NCBI GenBank assembly: GCA_001777915.1
Contig: MFFN01000005.1
Coordinates: 175,255-239,254, forward strand
Reading direction: 5' to 3'
DNA length: 64,000 nucleotides
Source: Candidatus Edwardsbacteria bacterium RifOxyA12_full_54_48
GTDB taxonomy: Bacteria; Edwardsbacteria; AC1; EtOH8
Shown: positions 17,500 through 24,166 of the stretch, one piece after another
How the letters are laid out: each line of letters starts with the position of its first letter
Position numbering within the stretch: position 1 is the stretch's first letter
Notes under the pieces: model-generated
Databases searched by the model: none
What the model was told of the DNA's origin: nothing
Seen by the model: the letters and a program-made list of their open reading frames with translations, nothing else
Translations under genes and position numbers: made by a program

Positions 17500-19527
17500 A
17501 TGGCCCAAACCAAAATCAACCCCATCAAAGTCCTTTTGATATGCCTGGCCACGGCCGTGGTGGTGGGCCTGACCGCCGGGTATTTTTACCGTCCGCTGGA
17601 ATCCTCGCTGCAGAAGACTGCCAGCCTGATGATCATGGGTTTTTGTCTGGCCCTGCTGGTGATATACGCGGTTCTGACATTCAGATACTGGCGGGTGGAA
17701 AAACGGGGAAGCTGGCAGTTTTTCCAGGTACTGACCCTGACCGCCGCCACCGGCCTGGCGGTCCAGCTTAGCGGAGCTCTGGCCTCGCCGCTGGTGCTTT
17801 TATACGGCCTATTGATAGTCCTTTCCATCTTCCGCAGCGATAAGTGGAAAGCCGTGCCCCTGGCATCCATCCTGCTGATCGAGCTGGGCTCCAGTTTTCT
17901 GGGCGGACGCTGGCGGCAGGAATTGCTGCCGGGCATGACGATAACTGCCGCATTGACATTGCTCTATGTCATCAGCCTGGTGATCACCAGGCGGGGGCGC
18001 AGTTCCGGAGCAGGCGGCCAGCCGGCAATGTCATTCGACGAACCGGTTATCGTCCAGAAAGACCTTAAAGAGGATCTGGCCTCGCTGTGCAGTCTGATAC
18101 AGGCGGCCATGAGAACCAAGACCAGCGCCATTTTCCGGGCTGACAATCCTACCGGCACTTTGAATATGATGGCTTTCAAAAGCTACAGCGCCGAGGTCAT
18201 CAAGGATGCCTCCCTGGAGATCCGCAGCAGCCTTTTGGGCTGGGCGGCCCGGGAGCGCCAGGGCCTTTTATATGCCAGTTACGAAAGGGACTCAAGGGAC
18301 CTGGGATATTACCGGAAATCCGAGGAGGTCCGCTCGGTGCTGTCGGTGCCGGTGCTGCAGGAGAGCGAAGTGATCGGGGTGCTGGTGGTTGACAGCGAAC
18401 AGGCCGGGGCATTCAACGAAAACGACAAGATCCTTTTGGCCGGGTTCGCCGAGGAGGCGGCCAAGCTGGTGCATTTCCATCAGAGCCACTCGGCCCTGGG
18501 GTTGGAGAAGGACCGGCTGCAGCAGTGGAACAGCCGCCTGGAGCTGATGGCCTCCCGCCTGAAGATCAACGACGTCATCAAGATAATCCAGGAGCTGATC
18601 CCCCGGCTGGTGCCCTGCGACCATATAGTCCTGCTGGAGGTGTTGTCCGAACCGGGGAAAGCCCGGGTGCTGTTATCCGACCCGGCCAATGCCGGCTACC
18701 CCGCCCCGGGAACGGAGATAGACATAGCCGGCTCGCTCTCCGAGCAGGCGGTCAACCTGAAGGAATGGCGCTCGGTGGACGATTTTTATAGGCGGTCCAT
18801 AGGCATCAATCGTTTTTCCGAAGACGAGAGGCCGGACCACGGATTTCGCTCGGTGCTGGCGGCGCCGCTGTTATACGAGGATGTCTGCCATTACGTGCTG
18901 GTGCTGGAAAGCCGCCAGCCTAAAGCCTTCGAGGCCGACCGGGACACCATCCACATCATCGCCGGACAGTTCTCGCTGGCTTTGAAGAGCGCCGCCATGT
19001 ACGAGGAAAAGGAAACATTAGCCATCCGGGACGGGCTGACCGGGCTGGCCAACCACCGCCGGTTTCAGGAATATCTGGAGGAGACCATTGCAAAGGCCGG
19101 CAGCCAGCCGGTGGGCATAGCCCTGTTCGATATTGATTTCTTCAAGAAGCTGAACGACAATTATGGGCATCCCATAGGCGATGCGGTGCTGAAAGAGGTG
19201 GCCGCCCGGCTGAAGAGAAGCATATCTTCTTTCGATTTCGTGGCCCGCTACGGGGGCGAGGAGTTCATTGCGGTGTGGCCGGGACGGAACGACAAGGAGG
19301 CCGCCCAGCTGGCCGAACAGGTGCGCCTGGCCATCGAAGGGGAAAAATTCCAGACCACGGCTGGGGACCTGCCGGTGACCGTCAGCCTGGGGGTGGCTTC
19401 CTATCCCCAGGACGCCAAGAAGAAGGCCGAATTGATAAAAGCAGCCGACGAGGCGCTATATGCGGCCAAGAAGGGCGGGAGGAACCGGGTGGTTCGGTTC
19501 GCCGCCATGGAGAAGGACCCGGGTTAG
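17500..19527 (+). CDS. Membrane-bound sensor diguanylate cyclase with GAF domains
   Basis: The 675-residue product has an N-terminal block of about six hydrophobic helices (residues 10-165), then two GAF-like sensor domains (around 185-330 and 350-505), then a GGDEF domain (about 510-670) making c-di-GMP from two GTP. The catalytic loop is RYGGEEF (583-589) with DIDFFKKLNDNYGHPIGDAVL upstream, so it should be active. The usual RxxD inhibitory site is replaced by SSFD, so product feedback inhibition is probably missing. It follows uppP by 19 nt and may tie lipid-carrier and surface-glycan genes to c-di-GMP signalling. Confidence 0.9.
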   Translation: MAQTKINPIKVLLICLATAVVVGLTAGYFYRPLESSLQKTASLMIMGFCLALLVIYAVLTFRYWRVEKRGSWQFFQVLTLTAATGLAVQLSGALASPLVLLYGLLIVLSIFRSDKWKAVPLASILLIELGSSFLGGRWRQELLPGMTITAALTLLYVISLVITRRGRSSGAGGQPAMSFDEPVIVQKDLKEDLASLCSLIQAAMRTKTSAIFRADNPTGTLNMMAFKSYSAEVIKDASLEIRSSLLGWAARERQGLLYASYERDSRDLGYYRKSEEVRSVLSVPVLQESEVIGVLVVDSEQAGAFNENDKILLAGFAEEAAKLVHFHQSHSALGLEKDRLQQWNSRLELMASRLKINDVIKIIQELIPRLVPCDHIVLLEVLSEPGKARVLLSDPANAGYPAPGTEIDIAGSLSEQAVNLKEWRSVDDFYRRSIGINRFSEDERPDHGFRSVLAAPLLYEDVCHYVLVLESRQPKAFEADRDTIHIIAGQFSLALKSAAMYEEKETLAIRDGLTGLANHRRFQEYLEETIAKAGSQPVGIALFDIDFFKKLNDNYGHPIGDAVLKEVAARLKRSISSFDFVARYGGEEFIAVWPGRNDKEAAQLAEQVRLAIEGEKFQTTAGDLPVTVSLGVASYPQDAKKKAELIKAADEALYAAKKGGRNRVVRFAAMEKDPG

Positions 19528-19548
19528 CCACCAAGGCACAAAGGCTTT

Positions 19549-19647
19549 TACTGTCATCCCGGGGTGATTTCAATGCAATACAGGTTGAGGAATGCGGAAT
19601 CGTCACCCATTCGGCTAGTATGATAACCGGCAGGTCTCAGGGTGACA
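19549..19647. repeat. Intergenic repeat block bounded by inverted CTGTCATCCC / GGGTGACAG
   Basis: The 146-nt gap between the diguanylate cyclase and the Xer gene starts with a fragment of the ACCAAGGCACAAAGG repeat family (19529-19549), then a block framed by CTGTCATCCC and GGGTGACAG in inverse orientation (one mismatch). No coding potential distinct from the neighbours is seen. Confidence 0.5.
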
Positions 19648-19673
19648 GCATCAAGTCATATTTTTATAAAAGT

Positions 19674-20543
19674 ATGCCCATTAATAAATTCATAACATAT
19701 ATCAAGGTCCAGCGCAATTTGGCCGACAACACCTGCCAGGCCTACCAGCGGGACCTGCGGCAGTTCTTCGATCATCTTAAATATGATGACCTGACCAAGA
19801 TCGACCGCAATATCATCCGCAATTATCTGGGTATACTGCAAAGGCAGGGATTGGACAAGCGTTCGGCGGCCAGAAAGCTTTCGACCATAAAAGCCTTCTT
19901 CAAATACTGCGCCCGGGAGAATATAGTTTCTGTCAACCCGGCCTTGGGATTAAGATCCCCCAAGCTGGATAAAAAACTGCCTTCGTTCCTTTCCGAACAG
20001 CAGGCGGAGGAGGCCGTCCAGTCAAACCAGGAAAAGCCGGAGGATACGGTCCGCAACAATGCCATTATGGAACTGTTATACGGCAGCGGATTGCGGTCAT
20101 CGGAGCTGCTGGGACTGAAGGCCGGGGATCTGGACCTCTCCGGCGGGCAGGTCAAGGTCATGGGCAAGGGCAGCAAGCAAAGGATAGTGCCGTTGACCCG
20201 CGAATCCATCAGCGCTTTGAAAAAATACATTGCCGGGCGGGAGAATCAGGAAATAGTTTTCCGGGGGGCGCGGGGGATGGCCCTCAACCGGAGGCAGTTG
20301 CAAAGGATCGTCCAGACCCGCATCCGCTCGGCCAACTACGGGGGCAAGGCCAGCCCCCATGTCCTGCGACATTCCTTCGCCACCCATCTGTTGGACCGGG
20401 GGGCCGACCTGAAGGCGGTCAAGGAACTGTTGGGCCACGCCAACCTGTCCACCACCCAGATATACACTCACATCACCACCGACCGGCTGAAGAAGGTATA
20501 CCAGCAGGCCCATCCCCGGGCGGACGATGAGGAACAGGAATAG
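19674..20543 (+). CDS. Tyrosine recombinase, XerC/XerD type
   Basis: The 289-residue product has the N-terminal SAM-like core-binding domain (FITYIKVQRNLADNTCQAYQRD) and a catalytic domain with the full set: Arg in YGSGLRSSELLGL, Lys in VMGKGSKQRIVP, HxxR in PHVLRHSFATHLL, and His plus nucleophilic Tyr in LLGHANLSTTQIYTHI. Length and motifs fit the housekeeping XerC/XerD enzymes that resolve chromosome dimers at dif. A second Xer-type gene lies at 47573, so the pair could be XerC plus XerD; which is which cannot be settled here. There is no cargo or att duplication suggesting an integrase. Confidence 0.9.
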   Translation: MPINKFITYIKVQRNLADNTCQAYQRDLRQFFDHLKYDDLTKIDRNIIRNYLGILQRQGLDKRSAARKLSTIKAFFKYCARENIVSVNPALGLRSPKLDKKLPSFLSEQQAEEAVQSNQEKPEDTVRNNAIMELLYGSGLRSSELLGLKAGDLDLSGGQVKVMGKGSKQRIVPLTRESISALKKYIAGRENQEIVFRGARGMALNRRQLQRIVQTRIRSANYGGKASPHVLRHSFATHLLDRGADLKAVKELLGHANLSTTQIYTHITTDRLKKVYQQAHPRADDEEQE

Positions 20544-20586
20544 AGGGCACATAGTTTCATCCCTTAATAACAATCTGGAGGATAAA

Positions 20587-20938
20587 ATGAAAATAATTAA
20601 TATTTTATTATTGCTTATTACTGGTGCTGTTAGTACGATAGGTGTATTAATTTTTAATAATCTTTTCATCGGATTTCCATCCTATCAACAGAATATAGAA
20701 AACATTAAAAAAATTGAGATAGGTATGAATAAAAAAGAAGTAATGAATATAATGAAAGTCACACCAACCCATATACATTTTTTCAGAAATGAAAGATGCC
20801 CCTGAAACTGAAACATGGGTATACTATGCACCTCCGATAATATCAACCCAACCACATATAATGTTTGATTATAAAACTGGAGTTGTTAAATTTATATCAA
20901 TTAATGAAGGGATAACAAAGGGAAGTACAGGGTATTAA
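20587..20938 (+). pseudogene. Frameshifted BamE/SmpA-like small membrane-anchored protein
   Basis: A 73-codon reading frame starts with a hydrophobic anchor (MKIINILLLLITGAVSTIGVL) and the BamE-like IEIGMNKKEVMNIM motif, then stops at 20805. The neighbouring frame continues without a start as EMKDAPETETWVYYAPP... through IMFDYKTGVVKFI to a TAA at 20938, which is the expected second half of a BamE/SmpA-like domain. The frames meet around a T6 run near 20779, so one base has been gained or lost. The gene is markedly A+T-rich compared with the flanks, suggesting recent transfer. A sequencing error at the homopolymer cannot be excluded. Confidence 0.6.
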
Positions 20939-20968
20939 TATAATGAACTGATTTTGAATCTGCTCCTT

Positions 20969-21055
20969 ATGACCGCCCCCTCAGCCCCCTCCGATGCGGA
21001 GGGGGATCGTTGTTTTCCCTCTCCAAATGCTTTTGGAGAGGGCGGGGTGAGGGCA
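20969..21055. repeat. Two hairpin repeats of the CCCTCTCC family
   Basis: The non-coding stretch between the BamE-like gene and ppdK contains two perfect hairpins. CCCCCTCCG/CGGAGGGGG (20985-20993, 20997-21005) has a 3-nt loop and CCCTCTCCAAA/TTTGGAGAGGG (21017-21027, 21032-21042) has a 4-nt loop. The same CTCTCC-type palindromes recur near 7306, 30520, 30720 and 30790, and inside a coding sequence at 25321 and 25779. Confidence 0.72.
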
Positions 21056-21067
21056 AAAAACATCCCG

Positions 21068-21096
21068 TTGCAAATCAAATTAATTTGTGCTAAAAT
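21068..21096 (+). promoter_or_regulatory. Putative promoter of ppdK
   Basis: TTGCAA (21068-21073), 17 nt and TAAAAT (21091-21096) lie 72 nt before the ppdK ATG. The spacer contains the palindrome CAAATCAAATTAATTTG-like sequence, which could be an operator. Confidence 0.55.
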
Positions 21097-21167
21097 TATC
21101 ACTTGTTTTGGAAACCAAAACCCAACAACATATATATTGCCGTGTGATCACGGCAGGAGGAGTTCAA

Positions 21168-24047
21168 ATGTCCAAGTATGTCTATTTCTTCGGCGGGAAA
21201 TCGGCCGAAGGAAGCGCCAGCGACAAGAATCTTTTGGGCGGCAAGGGCGCCAACCTGGCCGAGATGTGCCATCTGGGGATCCCGGTGCCGGCCGGATTCA
21301 CCATCTCCACCGAGATGTGCACCGTATTCTACAAGAACAACAAGAAATATCCGCCGGAGCTGAAAAAGCAGGTGGAGACCGCCCTGGCCAAGGTGGAGAA
21401 GGTGATGGGCATGAAGTTCGGCGACAAGCAGAACCCCCTGCTGGTCTCGGTGCGTTCCGGAGCACGCAGTTCCATGCCCGGAATGATGGAGACGGTGCTG
21501 AACGTCGGCCTGTGCTCGGCCACCATCCCCGGGATGATAAAGAAGACCAACAACCCCCGCTTCGTCTACGACGCCTACCGCCGCCTGATCATGATGTACT
21601 CCGACGTGGTGATGGAAAAGGCCGCCGGAATGGAGCCCAAGGAGGGCCAGGGGATCCGCAAGCAGCTGGACGACATGCTGGGCGTGGTGAAAAAGAACAA
21701 GGGATACAAGACCGACGCCGATCTGACCGAGAACGATCTGATAGATCTGTGCGGCCGCTTCAAGGCCAAGGTCAAGGAAGTGATCGGCCAGGAATTTCCC
21801 GATAATGCCATGGATCAACTATGGGGCGGCATCGGAGCGGTGTTCTCCTCCTGGAACGGCAAGCGGGCCATCTCCTACCGGAGGATAGAGGGCATCCCCG
21901 ACGAATGGGGAACCGCGGTCAACGTTCAGGCCATGGTGTTCGGCAATATGGGAGAATCCTCGGCCACCGGCGTGGCCTTCTCCCGCAATCCGGCCAACGG
22001 CGACAATCATTTTTATGGCGAGTGGCTGGTCAACGCCCAGGGCGAGGACGTGGTGGCCGGCATCCGCACCCCCAATCCGCTGAACGAGGACACCAAGAAC
22101 GAGCAGAACAGGCATATGTCCTCCCTGCAGACCGCCATGCCGGAGGTCTACAAGGAACTGAACGGCTTCCGCAACCGCCTGGAGAAGCACTACCGCGACA
22201 TGCAGGACATCGAATTCACCATCCAGGAGGGCCGTTTGTGGATGCTGCAGTGCCGCATCGGCAAGCGCACCGGCACCGCCGCCCTGAACATGGCCATGGA
22301 CATGGTGGAGGAGAAGCTGATCACCAAGGCTGACGCCGTCACCCGAGTGTCCCCGGCCCAGCTGGACGAGCTGCTGCACCCCATCGTCGACCCGGCCGCA
22401 GAGAAGAATTCCGCGGTGCTGGCCAAGGGCCTGCCGGCCGGACCGGGCGGGGCCAACGGCCAGATAGTCTTCACCGCCAGCGATGCGGTGGCCTGGCAGA
22501 AGCAGGGCCAGAAGGTGATCCTGGTCCGCGAAGAGACCAACCCCGAGGATGTGGAGGGGATGAGGGCCGCGGTGGGCATCCTGACCGCCCGAGGCGGGAT
22601 GACCTCGCACGCCGCTCTGGTGGCCCGGGGCTGGGGCAAGTGCTGCATCGTGGGCAGCAGCTCCCTGCATATCGACGCCCATGCCAAGACCATGAAGGTG
22701 GGCGACAAAGTTTTCAAGGAAGGCGATCATATCACCCTTAACGGGACCCGGGGCTACGTCTATGCCGGGCAGCTGGCTATGATCGACGCCACCGAGAATC
22801 CCCGCTTTATGGGCTTCATGAAATACGTGGATTCCTACCGCCAGATGAAGGTCCGCACCAACGCCGACACCCCGGAGGATGCCGCCAAGGCCCGGGGATT
22901 CGGGGCCGAAGGCATAGGGCTGTTCCGCACCGAGCACATGTTCTACGGCAAGAATTCCGAAGCCCCGCTGTTCTGCCTGCGCAAGATGATCATCTCCCAG
23001 AGCGTCGAGGAGCGTCGGGCGGCCCTGGCCGAGCTTTACCCCTTCGTCAAGAAGGACATCAAGGCCACTTTGGAGGTGATGGACGGATTTCCTGTCACCA
23101 TCCGGCTGCTGGACCCGCCGCTGCACGAGTTCGTGCCCACCCGCCAGGAGGAGCGCAACAAACTGGCCCAGGCCCTGGGCATCACCCCCGAAGCGCTCGA
23201 TAACCGGGCCGACGATCTGCACGAGTCCAACCCCATGATGGGCCACCGCGGGGTGCGCCTGGGCGTCACCTATCCCGAGATCACCGAGATGCAGGTGCGG
23301 GCCATCCTGGAATCCACCGTGGAGCTGATCAAGGAGGGCAAGAAGATCAGCCCTGAGATCATGGTCCCGGTGGTGGGAATGAAGAACGAGCTGGTGGACC
23401 AGAAGGCCATCGTGGACAAGATCTACGCCGAGGTATGCGCCAAGTACGGCGTCAAGAAGATCGACTACATGTACGGCACCATGATCGAGGTCCCGCGGGC
23501 CGCGCTGACCGCCAACCGGATAGCCGAAACGGCCGAGTTCTTCTCCTACGGCACCAACGACCTGACCCAGATGGGCTTCGGATTCTCGCGCGACGACATC
23601 GGGGGATTCGTGCCGGCCTACGTGGAGAAGAAGATCCTGCCGGCCGACCCCTTCCAGATCCTGGATCAGGAGGGCATCGGGCAGCTGCTGGAGATAGGCA
23701 TCCAGCGGGGCCGGGCCACCAGGCCCAACCTGAAGGTGGGCATCTGCGGGGAGCATGGCGGGGAGCCGTCATCGGTGGAGTTCTGCCACCGGGTGGGAAT
23801 GAATTACGTTTCCTGTTCGCCGTTCCGGGTGCCGATCGCCAGGCTGGCCGCGGCTCAGGCGGCTATTAAAGACATGAAGGCAGAGAAGTCTAAAATCGGA
23901 AATCGGAAACCGAAGACCGTGAAGCCGAAAGCGACACCTCGACGAAGCTCGGTGCCCACAACCAAGAAGGCTGTGAAAAAAGCAGTCAAGAAAAAAGGCA
24001 CACCTCGACGAGGCTCGGTGTCCGCATTGAAAAAAGGCAAGAAGTAA
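21168..24047 (+). CDS. ppdK: Pyruvate, phosphate dikinase
   Basis: The 959-residue enzyme interconverts pyruvate + ATP + Pi and PEP + AMP + PPi in the cytoplasm. It starts at MSKYVYFFGGKSAEG with GGAGGAG eight bases upstream. The order is nucleotide-binding domain (GGKGANLAEM, RSGARSSMPGMM), phosphohistidine domain with GGMTSHAALVARGWGK (catalytic His about 481), and the PEP/pyruvate-binding TIM barrel ending in GICGEHGGEPSS (catalytic Cys about 860) and SCSPFRVPIARLAAAQAA. The normal enzyme ends there. An extra tail of about 50 residues is Lys-rich and contains two copies of a translated repeat (TPRRSSV and TPRRGSV). With pckA upstream it gives two routes to PEP. Confidence 0.96.
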   Translation: MSKYVYFFGGKSAEGSASDKNLLGGKGANLAEMCHLGIPVPAGFTISTEMCTVFYKNNKKYPPELKKQVETALAKVEKVMGMKFGDKQNPLLVSVRSGARSSMPGMMETVLNVGLCSATIPGMIKKTNNPRFVYDAYRRLIMMYSDVVMEKAAGMEPKEGQGIRKQLDDMLGVVKKNKGYKTDADLTENDLIDLCGRFKAKVKEVIGQEFPDNAMDQLWGGIGAVFSSWNGKRAISYRRIEGIPDEWGTAVNVQAMVFGNMGESSATGVAFSRNPANGDNHFYGEWLVNAQGEDVVAGIRTPNPLNEDTKNEQNRHMSSLQTAMPEVYKELNGFRNRLEKHYRDMQDIEFTIQEGRLWMLQCRIGKRTGTAALNMAMDMVEEKLITKADAVTRVSPAQLDELLHPIVDPAAEKNSAVLAKGLPAGPGGANGQIVFTASDAVAWQKQGQKVILVREETNPEDVEGMRAAVGILTARGGMTSHAALVARGWGKCCIVGSSSLHIDAHAKTMKVGDKVFKEGDHITLNGTRGYVYAGQLAMIDATENPRFMGFMKYVDSYRQMKVRTNADTPEDAAKARGFGAEGIGLFRTEHMFYGKNSEAPLFCLRKMIISQSVEERRAALAELYPFVKKDIKATLEVMDGFPVTIRLLDPPLHEFVPTRQEERNKLAQALGITPEALDNRADDLHESNPMMGHRGVRLGVTYPEITEMQVRAILESTVELIKEGKKISPEIMVPVVGMKNELVDQKAIVDKIYAEVCAKYGVKKIDYMYGTMIEVPRAALTANRIAETAEFFSYGTNDLTQMGFGFSRDDIGGFVPAYVEKKILPADPFQILDQEGIGQLLEIGIQRGRATRPNLKVGICGEHGGEPSSVEFCHRVGMNYVSCSPFRVPIARLAAAQAAIKDMKAEKSKIGNRKPKTVKPKATPRRSSVPTTKKAVKKAVKKKGTPRRGSVSALKKGKK
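23934..24023 (+). repeat. Two copies of a CACCTCGACGAxGCTCGGTG repeat inside the ppdK 3' end
   Basis: Near-identical 20-bp units at about 23935-23954 and 24001-24020 (one base differs) are read in the same frame and give TPRRSSV and TPRRGSV. The unit is an imperfect palindrome. The repeats lie beyond the last conserved PPDK residue and so add a disordered tail without touching the catalytic domains. Confidence 0.75.
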
Positions 24048-24059
24048 CCAGAATCATAT

Positions 24060-24091
24060 AAAAAGCCCCTTCAGCAATGAAGGGGCTTTTT
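24060..24091 (+). terminator. Intrinsic terminator of ppdK
   Basis: A 14-bp perfect stem (24060-24073 with 24078-24091) has the 4-nt loop GCAA and ends in five T. It sits directly after the ppdK stop, with A/T flanks on both sides. Confidence 0.93.
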
Positions 24092-24106
24092 GGTATGTTT
24101 TTATGC

Positions 24107-24135
24107 TTGTTTTTGTTAAAAATTAGGTGTATCCT
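24107..24135 (+). promoter_or_regulatory. Putative promoter of the restriction-methylase island
   Basis: TTGTTT (24107-24112), 17 nt and TATCCT (24130-24135) lie 30 nt ahead of the methylase ATG at 24167, right after the ppdK terminator. Both hexamers are moderate matches. Confidence 0.4.
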
Positions 24136-24166
24136 TAACGCAATTACTAAACGATATGAGGTAAAC

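Noticed and set aside
19674-20543. Integrase of a mobile element
   Set aside because: Sequence and length fit housekeeping Xer recombinases, and there is no tRNA attachment site or direct-repeat end nearby.
21819-23756. Long minus-strand open frame opposite ppdK
   Set aside because: His/Gly/Leu-rich mirror composition from codon bias; ppdK has complete motifs on the other strand.
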